From assembly GCA_964360265.1 (NCBI GenBank), contig CAYHUY010000001.1, positions 32,940 through 96,939 on the forward strand: a stretch of DNA of 64,000 nt. Direction: 5' to 3'. How positions within the stretch are numbered: the stretch's first letter is position 1; each line of letters starts with the position of its first letter. This stretch comes from GWA1-39-11 sp964360265. Lineage in GTDB: Bacteria > Patescibacteriota > Microgenomatia > Levybacterales > GWA1-39-11. This document shows, one piece after another, positions 24,444-33,746 of the stretch. The translations under genes were made by a program, and so were the position numbers. The notes under the pieces are model-generated. The model was not told the DNA's origin. It did no database searches and saw nothing but the letters and a program-made list of their open reading frames with translations.

Positions 24444-25571
24444 ATGAATATATTAACTAATAGATATTTTATACTTGGGAACTTACTTCTTCTTCTAATT
24501 AGTATCCCGGTAACGCTTTTTTTTATAAAAAGACAGCAGGAATTAAGAAGCAGGGCTGCTCCTTCCTCAAAGCTTTACTTTACGCCTGAAACAATAAATA
24601 CTTCCACTCAATGTTCGAGTTTCACAATTGATGTCATGATAAATCCGGGTCAAAATATAGTGTCGATCGTTGATTTCTATCTTACTTATGACCCAACAAG
24701 ATTGGACGTAATTGAAGTTAAAGAAAGCACTTCTTTTCCTACAATAATTAGACCTATTAGTATTACAGCTGGCGAGACAAATATGTCTGTGTCTATTGGC
24801 TCGGATGTAACCCGCGCCGTTCAAACAGTCTCAAAAGTTGCAACGATTACTTTTAGGACTAAAGCGATTGGCACAACTCAGATTCAGTTTGATGCTCAAA
24901 AATCAAGGGCATTCTCTCTTGCCCCATCAGACGAACCTACTGAAAATGTCCTCTCAACGACAAGCCCATCAAGCATTGTGATCAACTCCGATGCTTGTAC
25001 TACAGATGGGGGGGGACCAACCCCAAGCGTCACGGCAACTCCATCGGGATTACCTACACCTACTACAACACCTACCACAGCAACAAATAAATCCCCTGTA
25101 TGCACAGCCCTTTCTGTTAGTCCCTCGGCAACGGGATCTGCTCCATTTTCGGTATTATTTACTGCAAAAGGAAATGACCCTGACACAGGCACCCTTATCA
25201 CCAAAACCACATTTAATTTTGGGGATGGACAGATTCAGGATATAACTGAAGGAATGAATCTTAAAAATGTAACTGTGCAGACAAACCACACTTTTCAGAC
25301 CGCCGGTACTTTTGGCTCGACTGTCACATTTACTGACACTCAAAGAGCAGTTAGTCAATCCTGTACACAAACTTTGACAGTATCGGGAGCATCGGATTCG
25401 GCTACTCCTACCCCAATTTCAACAGATTCCGGACAATTAATTCCCACTTCAGCACAAATACCAACTTCTGTTCCTACCATTCCTCCAACCGGAGGCATTG
25501 CCAATACTATTGGTATAGTTGGAATAATAACCTTAACTATAATTGCCGGCTTCCTGCTTATCGCATTATAG
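24444..25571 (+). CDS. Surface protein with cohesin-type and PKD domains and C-terminal anchor
   Basis: 375 residues. An N-terminal hydrophobic signal/anchor (8-28) is followed by a cohesin-like beta domain (about 42-182: SFTIDVMINPGQNIVSIVDF, LTYDPTRLDVIEV, VATITFRTKAIGTTQIQF). A Thr/Pro linker and a PKD-like domain (about 220-315, with NFGDGQ and NHTFQTAGTFGSTVTF) come next. A second Pro/Thr stretch ends in IPPTGG, then a hydrophobic C-terminal helix resembling a cell-wall sorting or membrane anchor. It is probably displayed outside the cell, perhaps for adhesion; no catalytic motif is seen. It converges on lepA with a 1-bp gap. Confidence 0.85.
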   Translation: MNILTNRYFILGNLLLLLISIPVTLFFIKRQQELRSRAAPSSKLYFTPETINTSTQCSSFTIDVMINPGQNIVSIVDFYLTYDPTRLDVIEVKESTSFPTIIRPISITAGETNMSVSIGSDVTRAVQTVSKVATITFRTKAIGTTQIQFDAQKSRAFSLAPSDEPTENVLSTTSPSSIVINSDACTTDGGGPTPSVTATPSGLPTPTTTPTTATNKSPVCTALSVSPSATGSAPFSVLFTAKGNDPDTGTLITKTTFNFGDGQIQDITEGMNLKNVTVQTNHTFQTAGTFGSTVTFTDTQRAVSQSCTQTLTVSGASDSATPTPISTDSGQLIPTSAQIPTSVPTIPPTGGIANTIGIVGIITLTIIAGFLLIAL

Positions 25572-25572
25572 T

Positions 25573-27354
25573 TTATGCCTTGAGTACTGCGAGGAAGGCT
25601 TCTTTTGGGACGTTAACCTGCCCTATCGTCTTCATCTTCTTTTTCCCTTTTTTCTGCTTATCAAGGAGTTTATTTTTTCGAGTTACATCTCCACCTGACA
25701 TTTTCGCCAAAACATTTTTTGCATATGGTGTTATGCGTTCACTTGCAATAATACGAGATCCGATTTGTGCGCGAACGAAAACTTCAAATTGATGTCTTGG
25801 AATTTCTTGCGAAAGCGCTTTTGTAATTCTTCTTGAAAAGGCATCTGTTTCATTTTTGTGGACCACAAACGAAAGTTCAGGGATCGCCTCTCCGTTAACA
25901 GATATATCGATTCTTACCAAATCCGATTCGCGATAATCAGCAATTTCATAGTCAAAAGAGGAAAACCCTGAAGATATGGTTTTTAATTTGTCGTAAAAAT
26001 CATAGATTACATTTGCTAGTGGCATTTCAAATTCAATTTTTGCCTGTAAGCCAAAATATTTTATGTCCGCGCTTGTTCCTCGCCGCATGTGAATTAACTC
26101 TAAAATTGGCCCGATGTAATCTCTTGACGTATAAATTTCGCCATTAACAAATGGCTCTTTTAGCACGTGGCTTGCATTATCCAAATCTTTTGGATTTGTA
26201 ACGCTTTTACCATCCACTATGTATTCTATGCTTGGTGGCGCCGCAAATACCTCAACCCCCTCTTCGCGCTCTATTCTCTCAATTAATATTTGCGCATGGA
26301 GAAGTCCCAGAAATCCACATCTGAACCCCGGACCAAAAATACTTGACTGTTCTGGCGCGATCGTAAGCGCCGCATCGTTTAACTTTAATCTAAAAAGTGC
26401 TTTCCTTAAATTTTGGAACTCGGAAACTGATGTTGGATAAATTGATAAATAAACAAATGGTTTTTGCTCGATATAACGGCCAAGAGATTCTCCGATCCCT
26501 TTTTCATTAAGAATTGTATCTCCCACTTTTGCTTGGGTAATATCTTTTATATTGGTTATGATAAAACCAACTTCCCCATTTAAAAGTTCGTCAGAATATG
26601 AGTACGAAGGTTTCATGTATCCTACCTCGTTTACTAAAAACTGGGAGCCGTCTGAGGCGAAAGTGATTTTGTCACCTTTGTGAATTTTTCCATTTCTAAC
26701 CCGAACATAAATTACAATCCCGCGGTGTTCGTCGTAAATAGAATCGAATATTAATGCCTGGGTTGAAGCATCAACGCTCCCCCCCGGCGCCGGAACTTGC
26801 TTGATTACTTGTTCGATTAGTCCTAAAACTCCCTCGCCTGTTTTTGCGGAAATCTTGAGAATCAGACTTTTTTCCCCGCCTGCCGGCGAGGCAGGAAATC
26901 CAAAGCTTGAGACGATATCATCTTCAACCTTTTCTATATTTGCGGTTGGTAAATCGACTTTATTTATAACAGGGATGATTTTCAATCCTAAATTGTTTGC
27001 AAAATTATAATTTGCAACGGTTTGAGCTTGAACTCCTTTTGTTGCATCAACGAGAAGTATTGCACCCTCACAGGCATAAAGCGTGCGAACAACTTCATGA
27101 GAAAAATCCACATGCCCCGGAGTGTCAATAAGGTTCAGGATATATTTTTCCGAACCGATCGCGTATTCCATTCGGACAGGAGCCAGCTTTATTGTGATTC
27201 CGTGTTCGCGCGAAATCTCCGAACTATCGAGAAACTGTTCTTTAAGTTCTTCTTTGCGAACAGTCCCTGTTATTTCAAGTAATCTATCCGCGAGTGTCGA
27301 CTTCCCATGATCCACATGCGCAATAATACAAAAATTTCGAATATTCTGTTGCAT
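25573..27354 (-). CDS. lepA: Elongation factor 4 (LepA)
   Basis: Ribosome-associated GTPase that back-translocates or remodels stalled ribosomes. 593 residues, with G1 AHVDHGKSTLADRL, G3 DTPGHVDFSHEV, G4 NKVDLP, the EF4-specific CTD, and the terminal KKMKTIGQVNVPKEAFLAVLKA. After SSFGFPA there is a short insertion (SPAGGEKS) encoded by an in-frame palindrome at 26879-26895, absent from typical LepA. TATAAT at 27361-27366 lies six bases before the ATG. Confidence 0.97.
   Translation of the reverse strand: MQQNIRNFCIIAHVDHGKSTLADRLLEITGTVRKEELKEQFLDSSEISREHGITIKLAPVRMEYAIGSEKYILNLIDTPGHVDFSHEVVRTLYACEGAILLVDATKGVQAQTVANYNFANNLGLKIIPVINKVDLPTANIEKVEDDIVSSFGFPASPAGGEKSLILKISAKTGEGVLGLIEQVIKQVPAPGGSVDASTQALIFDSIYDEHRGIVIYVRVRNGKIHKGDKITFASDGSQFLVNEVGYMKPSYSYSDELLNGEVGFIITNIKDITQAKVGDTILNEKGIGESLGRYIEQKPFVYLSIYPTSVSEFQNLRKALFRLKLNDAALTIAPEQSSIFGPGFRCGFLGLLHAQILIERIEREEGVEVFAAPPSIEYIVDGKSVTNPKDLDNASHVLKEPFVNGEIYTSRDYIGPILELIHMRRGTSADIKYFGLQAKIEFEMPLANVIYDFYDKLKTISSGFSSFDYEIADYRESDLVRIDISVNGEAIPELSFVVHKNETDAFSRRITKALSQEIPRHQFEVFVRAQIGSRIIASERITPYAKNVLAKMSGGDVTRKNKLLDKQKKGKKKMKTIGQVNVPKEAFLAVLKA
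26879..26895. repeat. Short palindrome inside lepA
   Basis: CCTGCC-GGCGA-GGCAGG, in frame, encoding part of the PASPAGGE insertion in the GTPase domain. Confidence 0.6.
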
Positions 27355-27360
27355 TGGGAA

Positions 27361-27366
27361 ATTATA
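27361..27366 (-). promoter_or_regulatory. lepA -10 box
   Basis: Perfect TATAAT with an upstream TGA (extended -10), six bases from ATG. Confidence 0.55.
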
Positions 27367-27374
27367 TCAGAAAC

Positions 27375-27650
27375 CTATTTCTTGGCGAGCGAGGCGTTTT
27401 GGAAAAGAGTACTGTACATCAAGGCATCCTCTGCTTTTCTTTTTTCATCCTTCTCAATCTTAATTTTTTCAAAACTAATGAGTAAATTTTTAACATAAGG
27501 TCTAATTTTTTTACCATCTATCTCATGCTTCCTCTTTAAAGCTTCCTCCAAAAAACGTTCGGCGACATTATTTGATCCGCGCCAGTATCCAAGCGCTACT
27601 CGCTTTAAATCAAGCGCCAATGATGAAAGGGCAATTTTATTTTTGTCCAT
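27375..27650 (-). CDS. Small helical protein, unknown
   Basis: 91 residues, mostly alpha-helical and basic, without membrane segment or known motif (SSLALDLKRVALGYWRGSNN, SFEKIKIEKDEKRKAEDALM). It overlaps the upstream DUF5674 gene by 14 bp, so the two are co-translated and may act together. The pairing resembles a small two-gene module, but nothing here proves toxin-antitoxin function. Confidence 0.6.
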   Translation of the reverse strand: MDKNKIALSSLALDLKRVALGYWRGSNNVAERFLEEALKRKHEIDGKKIRPYVKNLLISFEKIKIEKDEKRKAEDALMYSTLFQNASLAKK

Positions 27651-27984
27651 AAATTTCTTTAAAAAAGTATTTTGTCAGTTCCTCAAATTTCTTTCTTATC
27701 TCAGGATTTTGGATTTCATTACTAGTGTTATTATCGCCCGGCCTTATATTAATAAACGAATTACAATCAATTTCACCTGTTTCAAGGTCAATTCCCCCTC
27801 CCCATAGATCTGACTGTTGCGAACCTTCTTCGAGCAATAGTTTTTCCGACTCAAAATGTCGATCACACCCTGCGGAGCAAACTCTTTTGTCAACGTCAAT
27901 AACTGTTTTTATATATACGTCGAACTGCTTACGTAATTTTCCTATCTCTTCCTTTGTATACGGTTCGCTCTTTGTAATAATCAC
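27637..27984 (-). CDS. DUF5674-like small protein
   Basis: 115 residues resembling DUF5674, a family frequent in CPR bacteria: VIDVDKRVCSAGCDRHFESE, LLLEEGSQQSDLWGGGI and SFINIRPGDNN. The conserved pattern of Cys/His residues and IRP motif suggests a ligand or metal site, but no function is established. GTG start, chosen since TATAAT lies eight bases upstream. It precedes the 91-residue gene with an overlap. Confidence 0.7.
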   Translation of the reverse strand: MIITKSEPYTKEEIGKLRKQFDVYIKTVIDVDKRVCSAGCDRHFESEKLLLEEGSQQSDLWGGGIDLETGEIDCNSFINIRPGDNNTSNEIQNPEIRKKFEELTKYFFKEIYGQK

Positions 27985-28061
27985 TAACGATTATTATATC
28001 ACCCCAAAAATTGGTCGAACCATGCGGAAATCATATCAGAAAGGTGGATCTCGAACTGAGG

Positions 28062-28859
28062 TTAGACTCCTTCTTTTGCGTATTGAACCATGCGCTGAAA
28101 AATCTGAAGACCTTCAGGGACAAAATCATCTGGAAGCATATCTTCATTTGGATATTGATAACGGTCGATTGAGCGTTCAGGATGAGGCATTAAGCCTAAA
28201 ATTCTACCTGTGGGATCTATAATTCCTGCGACTGCATGAGGCGAACCATTTGGATTAAAAGGATATTCTTGCGTGGCCTTGCCGGTTCTATCAACATATC
28301 GGAATACAACCTGCCCCGTTTCCTCAATTTGGAATAAAGTCGAACTGTCAGTGACAAACTTTCCCTCTCCATGTGCAACCTGAAATTCCACAGGTCCAGT
28401 AGTTTTTAAATCCTGAAGAAAAACGCAAGCATTATTTGCATCAATAGATAGATTTATTCTTCTACTTATAAATTTTCCCGAATCATTCCTGTCAAGGGTT
28501 GCTTTTTGCTCTCCAAGAGTCCCCATAGGAAGAAGTCCTGAACGAACCAAAACTTGAAATCCGTTACAAATTCCTATCGCTAGTCCCGATTCGGTAAATC
28601 TTTGAATTTGGTTTCCGAGATATGAGTCAAGTTCAAGGGCTAAAACCTTACCTGACCCTAGATCATCTCCATAGGAAAACCCACCGGACAATGCAATAAT
28701 TTGATATTCAGCTAAAGATTTTTCTCTTGATTTTAAATCCTCGACTAAGACAGTCTCTGATCTTCCGCCACTCATTTCAAACCCATATGCAGTTTCTTCA
28801 TCACAATTAATTCCAGGGGCTTTTAAAACTGCTACTCTTGGTTTTAACAATTCATTCAT
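28062..28859 (-). CDS. purQ: Phosphoribosylformylglycinamidine synthase, glutaminase subunit
   Basis: Class I glutamine amidotransferase that supplies ammonia to PurL. 265 residues. The catalytic Cys lies in GICNGFQVLVRSGLL; the His/Glu pair lies in LMPHPERSID; GGFSYGDDLGSG marks the PurQ oxyanion region. It begins 3 bp after purL, last in the purM-N-L-Q operon. Confidence 0.95.
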   Translation of the reverse strand: MNELLKPRVAVLKAPGINCDEETAYGFEMSGGRSETVLVEDLKSREKSLAEYQIIALSGGFSYGDDLGSGKVLALELDSYLGNQIQRFTESGLAIGICNGFQVLVRSGLLPMGTLGEQKATLDRNDSGKFISRRINLSIDANNACVFLQDLKTTGPVEFQVAHGEGKFVTDSSTLFQIEETGQVVFRYVDRTGKATQEYPFNPNGSPHAVAGIIDPTGRILGLMPHPERSIDRYQYPNEDMLPDDFVPEGLQIFQRMVQYAKEGV

Positions 28860-28862
28860 AAT

Positions 28863-31697
28863 TTAATGGAATAATTTACTCATGGGCTCTTGCCAAGCCT
28901 CCTTTAATTCACCTACGTCTGCGCTAAATAATTCTTGCCCATTATTTTGGACTCTAATTTTTTTATCATCCACTGTTTTACCGATAATTACGTGAGGGAT
29001 TTCACCAAACAATTCACGCACCTTTTCAACACTTTCAACTTCAACAATAAACATTCCTGCTGTTTCATTAAAGAGAAAAAAATCAGGATGTGTTTCTTTA
29101 TCTAAAACAAGATCTACTCCACAATTTCCACCAAAACACATCTCAGCAATTGCTCCCGCAACTCCCCCCTCCGAAACATCATGACATGCCCTTATGTCAC
29201 GGCTAAGAATTCCATCATGAACAGCACCAAGAACATCTGGTAGAACATTCAGATTAACTTCTGGAACTTCGTTTCCAATTACATTATGTATTTTGTAATA
29301 GGTTGATCCAGCCATACCAGGATGCATTTTTCCAACAAGTACAATTGCTGATCCTGGTTTCTTAAAACTTGTAGTCATTTTATATGCAACATCCGGCATC
29401 TTTCCAATAGTTGCAACGTTTAATACGATCGGTATATGAAGTTTGCTACCGTCACTATAACTATATGTGGATGAGACACTATCTTTTCCGGATATTACAG
29501 GAATTCCTAATGCGTCTTCAAATTCGGACATTGCATCAACCATAATATCTACAGCGCCCGAATGATGATTGTCCAAAACAGGCGTAATATAGTTTCCACA
29601 TAAACCGGCATCTTGATAATCTCCTCCAGCAGCAACAAGATTTGCTACTGCTTCCGTTGCTGCCCATATTGCCCCTCGCCTTGGATCAATCCTATTTAGT
29701 ATTGGATTTGTTCCATGGGACACGATCATCCCATACGGCTTACCCAAGATTGGTCTAATAATAGCCGCGTCATTAGGTGCATCAAAGTTAACGCCCGCAA
29801 ATGGACCGACTACGCTTCTACCTTGCACTGTAGTGTCGTACTGTTCGACAATTGGCAGTTTTGAACAAACGTTATCATCTGCTAAAACTTGTTTAAATTT
29901 TTCTATCCATTCTTGGGAAGTTTGCGGTTCTGGAATTTCAGGTTCTGGAAAAATGGGCTTCTCAAATTTTGCCACTAATGTCTTCTTTGGCCTTCCATTT
30001 TTGATAAAGTCATATTCTAAATCTATCATCTTGTAACCTTTGTGAGTTACCTGTAATCTACTACTCCCATCAAAATATCCGAGGTCAGTTGCCTCGACGT
30101 TAAAGCGCTTACTTAGCTTTTTAAACTCTTCAATATTCTCAGGACTTATAGCTAAAATCATGCGCTCCTGTGATTCCGACATCCATATCTCCCATGGTGT
30201 CATGCCTGCATATTTCAAAGGTGCATCTGAGATGTCTACATTCACACCTGTTTTTTCTCCGATTTCACCAATTGCCGAACCAAAACCTGAGGCTCCACAA
30301 TCTGTAATTGCACGAATAAATCCCGCATCCCGAGCTTCCAATATCAAATCTGCTATTTTTTTTTCCTCAATTGGATTACCTATTTGTACGGCGGCGCCGT
30401 ATATAAGCACTGTATCCGGATTCATTTCAATTGATGAAAAATTTGCTCCATGAATTCCATCTCTTCCTGTCCTACCACCAATAACTACAACTCTATCTCC
30501 GACTTGCGGTTCGCCTTTTTTTGCATATTGCTCAGGTGTAATACCATAAGCTCCAACAAGAATTGTTGGTTTTGCACGAAAATCTTCATGCGTATATACG
30601 GATCCATTCATTGTAGGAACCCCCATTGGATTTCCGTAATCACGAACGCCTGCCACAACACCACGTAACAAAATATCGGGAGGAATACATCCTTCAGGCA
30701 ATATTTTAGGATCCATATCAGTTGGCCCTGTCATAAATACGTCAGTTGACATTATCACCTTGGCTCCTTGGCCTGTGCCCATAATGTCACGAAAAACTCC
30801 CCCACTCCCAGTAGCCGCTCCTCCCTTTGGCTCAAGAGCAGAAGGACTATTATGAGTCTCCCATTTAACAAGGATCACTTGACCATCATAAAAATATATA
30901 CCTCCTGCATTGTCATCAAAAGCTGTTGCAACTTTATCTTCAAAGTGTCTCCTTGAACTTTCCTTTATTCTTGAGAAAAATGACGGTTTTTCGACACCGT
31001 CTTTAATAATTGTTGCGTCGAAACTCTCATGAACACAATGCTCACTCCATGCCCCTCCAATGTGCTGAATCTCTTCTTCAGTAAAATCCCTTTCAATTCT
31101 TCTCGATTCCGACTGTATTGCTTTTAATTTTGGGAGACTTAGACTGGTTTCGAGTTCATAATCTATCCGCATGAGTTCTTCGTCACTAGCTCTCATTGTT
31201 GGAGTAACATGATATCTCCATTCTCTTGCTATCAATTTTAGGGCGGTTGGTGGTTCAAATATTGGCTCCTGAACAGTTTGATTAATTAGAATTTTTTGCG
31301 CAATCTGATCTGCCTCATCTTGAGAGATACCTTCAAATTCGTACCTAGTAGATACCTTGGCCTCATCAATCGGAATACCTAGATCCATCCCTACTTTTTT
31401 AACACTTCCAGAAACTGGATCTGTAACTTCAGGTCTGTACGCAACTTCAATATTTGGGCTTCCACCTATTCGTGTAACGTCTGGGTCTATTATTCCAGTC
31501 TCAACAATCGGATCGGCAAATGCTTTATCGGCAAGAGTTCTTACCTGACTTTCATTGGGGCCCTCGAATCTGTAAATTCTCGTGGTTTTTACCGTGGTAT
31601 CAATACCTAGTACTCTTTTTGCTTCTGCTGCAACATCTTCACCACGAGGATCTCCAAACTCTTTTTTCCTGCTTACGTGAACTTCGTGTATTGCCAT
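28863..31697 (-). CDS. purL: Phosphoribosylformylglycinamidine synthase with fused PurS-like N-terminus
   Basis: Fourth step of purine synthesis, FGAR to FGAM. 944 residues, longer than PurL of the PurLQS complex (about 740). The first 160 residues look like PurS-type repeats (HEVHVSRKKEFGDPRGEDVA; YRFEGPNESQVRTLADKA; YEFEGISQDEADQIAQKI). The catalytic core has GGAWSEHCVHESF and WKWETHNSPSA-like VKWETHNSPSALEPKGGAATG, plus GGRTGRDGIHGANFSS. A separate glutaminase (purQ) follows, so this is PurL with built-in PurS. It overlaps purN by one base. Confidence 0.95.
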   Translation of the reverse strand: MAIHEVHVSRKKEFGDPRGEDVAAEAKRVLGIDTTVKTTRIYRFEGPNESQVRTLADKAFADPIVETGIIDPDVTRIGGSPNIEVAYRPEVTDPVSGSVKKVGMDLGIPIDEAKVSTRYEFEGISQDEADQIAQKILINQTVQEPIFEPPTALKLIAREWRYHVTPTMRASDEELMRIDYELETSLSLPKLKAIQSESRRIERDFTEEEIQHIGGAWSEHCVHESFDATIIKDGVEKPSFFSRIKESSRRHFEDKVATAFDDNAGGIYFYDGQVILVKWETHNSPSALEPKGGAATGSGGVFRDIMGTGQGAKVIMSTDVFMTGPTDMDPKILPEGCIPPDILLRGVVAGVRDYGNPMGVPTMNGSVYTHEDFRAKPTILVGAYGITPEQYAKKGEPQVGDRVVVIGGRTGRDGIHGANFSSIEMNPDTVLIYGAAVQIGNPIEEKKIADLILEARDAGFIRAITDCGASGFGSAIGEIGEKTGVNVDISDAPLKYAGMTPWEIWMSESQERMILAISPENIEEFKKLSKRFNVEATDLGYFDGSSRLQVTHKGYKMIDLEYDFIKNGRPKKTLVAKFEKPIFPEPEIPEPQTSQEWIEKFKQVLADDNVCSKLPIVEQYDTTVQGRSVVGPFAGVNFDAPNDAAIIRPILGKPYGMIVSHGTNPILNRIDPRRGAIWAATEAVANLVAAGGDYQDAGLCGNYITPVLDNHHSGAVDIMVDAMSEFEDALGIPVISGKDSVSSTYSYSDGSKLHIPIVLNVATIGKMPDVAYKMTTSFKKPGSAIVLVGKMHPGMAGSTYYKIHNVIGNEVPEVNLNVLPDVLGAVHDGILSRDIRACHDVSEGGVAGAIAEMCFGGNCGVDLVLDKETHPDFFLFNETAGMFIVEVESVEKVRELFGEIPHVIIGKTVDDKKIRVQNNGQELFSADVGELKEAWQEPMSKLFH

Positions 31698-32419
31698 TAA
31701 CCGTGCGGATAAAGTAATTGTGCTATTTTTTTTGATTGTGACAAAATAGCTTCCTGCCCTGGCTGAATAATTGTATCTCGTTTAACTTCAACAAGTCTTC
31801 CCGTCGCTGCATCTTTTAACATTTCGATTTGAACTTTATGTTCATGCGGCAAAGCTCTTTGTTGAAGATCGTTTACTTCATCATCTTTTTCGATTGGAAT
31901 CCTTTCTGATTTTAAAACTACGCCTCCATCATATGCCGAAGGGCTCACTCTTTGACCTATAACCTCTGACCACATTTCTCCTTTTGTCAATCTGCGAAAC
32001 ATTATGACTGCTGCATGCACTCTTTTCCCATACATTCCTTTTCCGCCAAATTCGGGAACTGGCCCCGGATGCTGATTGAAAATTGCATCTCTGTATCTTT
32101 CTATTACATTATCAGGGGTCATGGGCAACCAACCATTTTGAGAAACCATTGTTGCTCCGTGTTCACGTAGTACTCGAAGAAGTTCCTGTCCAAATCTATA
32201 TTGGTCAATCCTCCCATTATCGCCTCGAAATCTCTCTCTATCAATAAACACTTCAGGAATTCCGAGGTTTCTTGCTTTCTCTCTCCCACCGGCATCCTCT
32301 TTGCTCGAGATAACGACCGCAATGTCTAGAGGTAATTCTCTAGATTGTGAGGCTTTAACAATTTCCTGCATGGTGGTCCCCCCACCAGAAATCAAACTTC
32401 CCAACCGTTCTCTACTCAT
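31697..32419 (-). CDS. purN: Phosphoribosylglycinamide formyltransferase-like
   Basis: Folate-dependent GAR transformylase, third step of the pathway. Start at 32419 (MSRERLGSLISGGGTTMQ) is preferred: it overlaps the purM stop as ATGA, whereas the upstream ATG lies inside purM. Catalytic residues are visible as Asn/His in FNQHPGPVPEFGG and Asp in SAYDGGVVL. The family's usual length is about 200; here about 240, with an extended C-terminus. Confidence 0.88.
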   Translation of the reverse strand: MSRERLGSLISGGGTTMQEIVKASQSRELPLDIAVVISSKEDAGGREKARNLGIPEVFIDRERFRGDNGRIDQYRFGQELLRVLREHGATMVSQNGWLPMTPDNVIERYRDAIFNQHPGPVPEFGGKGMYGKRVHAAVIMFRRLTKGEMWSEVIGQRVSPSAYDGGVVLKSERIPIEKDDEVNDLQQRALPHEHKVQIEMLKDAATGRLVEVKRDTIIQPGQEAILSQSKKIAQLLYPHG

Positions 32420-33672
32420 TCTGCATGCCTCCAAGTTTCACCTCTAAATTGTATTTCGGGTTTGTCAATAACTTTTCCTGCAACTGCGGCTTCTACGTTA
32501 TGATTTCTGGCAATCTCGATAAGTTTTTTTGCTTCGCGTTCGTCGGGCACTACAACCATAAATCCTATTCCCCTATTCCATTGACCCGAGGCGGCTCTAT
32601 CATTTTCAATTGGTCCCTTAATACCTGCTGATTTAATCTCTTCGTTTAATTCAAGTAGGCCCTTTACCGGTTCAGGTTCCGGAAATACAGCATCAATACT
32701 TAATCCCAAGCCTTGATCCTCTACCATTCTTTTCCCTTTTTCTGGTACACCTCCACCACTCACATGAGCTGCTGCAATCATTTGCACTTGTTTTTCTCCA
32801 TCCACCCCACCTTGTGCATCATACATAATTGGACCGTAGAGGGTAGATGGCGCGAGAAGTTGCCTAGTCAATTCAGGATTTATTGTATGCCATGGGAGAA
32901 GAATTTGTTCGAATACATCATGCCCCATCAATGGACGAAGCTGGTGAATAATATCTTCATCGCTTCCTTTCATTCCTCTCTGTCTTAAATAATCACCAAC
33001 ATATTCTGTCTTAGATTTATATGGAGTTTGTCTAAGCAAATAAGCTAACTCTAATATCGCTCGGCCGCGGGTTAAACCATTTGATCGTATGGATGTTTCT
33101 CGAAAAGCAATAACAGGCTGTCCCGGTTCGAGATCATTGCCCAACATTAATTTATCCGGATTTACAATGCTTATGGCAACAGCATTCCAGTTGACACGCA
33201 CATCACCATACCCTGACGTCCTATAACCAAGCTCAGCTGTCTCACCATTTAATAAAGCAATTCGCATTTGATCACAGGCACGCTTTGCACCTTGAGCCAA
33301 AGCGGAAACAACTTCTGGATCGGAAGAATTCATATCAATAACTTCAGCAATTCCTACCGGAAAGCGGCCAAATCGATATTCATCCTCCTCAACCATAGCT
33401 GCAGCATCAAAAAATAATGTTTCAAAATTTTTTGGATCACCGTCGACTGTAAATAATCTTTCTGCAAGTTCGGGTTTTGTCCCAATTCCATCCGCAGTAG
33501 GCCAAAAAAAATAAGGTTTTGGATCAATTGCTGCGAGTGTGTAATGTTTTGTTTCCTTAATAATTCTGGGACGAAAACGAGGATCGGGATAATTATCAGC
33601 CGTCTGCCTAATTACATCTCCCATCAAAAAAGAGGCTTCTCCTTTTAATTCAACTGGCTGAACTTCTGCCAT
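32416..33672 (-). CDS. purM: Phosphoribosylformylglycinamidine cyclo-ligase (AIR synthetase)
   Basis: Fifth step of purine synthesis. 418 residues, PurM fold; the ATP/substrate loop is FWPTADGIGTKPELAERL, and later conserved segments include NGETAELGYR, SIRSNGLTRGR and AAAHVSGGGVPEKGKRM. It is longer than the common 345 residues. It leads the operon with a strong promoter at 33683-33711. Confidence 0.92.
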   Translation of the reverse strand: MAEVQPVELKGEASFLMGDVIRQTADNYPDPRFRPRIIKETKHYTLAAIDPKPYFFWPTADGIGTKPELAERLFTVDGDPKNFETLFFDAAAMVEEDEYRFGRFPVGIAEVIDMNSSDPEVVSALAQGAKRACDQMRIALLNGETAELGYRTSGYGDVRVNWNAVAISIVNPDKLMLGNDLEPGQPVIAFRETSIRSNGLTRGRAILELAYLLRQTPYKSKTEYVGDYLRQRGMKGSDEDIIHQLRPLMGHDVFEQILLPWHTINPELTRQLLAPSTLYGPIMYDAQGGVDGEKQVQMIAAAHVSGGGVPEKGKRMVEDQGLGLSIDAVFPEPEPVKGLLELNEEIKSAGIKGPIENDRAASGQWNRGIGFMVVVPDEREAKKLIEIARNHNVEAAVAGKVIDKPEIQFRGETWRHAE

Positions 33673-33682
33673 TTATGTTGCA

Positions 33683-33711
33683 ATGATAATCTTGAAAATC
33701 CCCCGTGTCAA
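33683..33711 (-). promoter_or_regulatory. Promoter of the purine operon
   Basis: TTGACA (33706-33711), 17-bp spacer, TATCAT (33683-33688), ten bases before ATG. No room for a purine riboswitch. Confidence 0.7.
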
Positions 33712-33746
33712 CAATTAAAACTATGCGCTAGTTCCTATTTGCTAGC

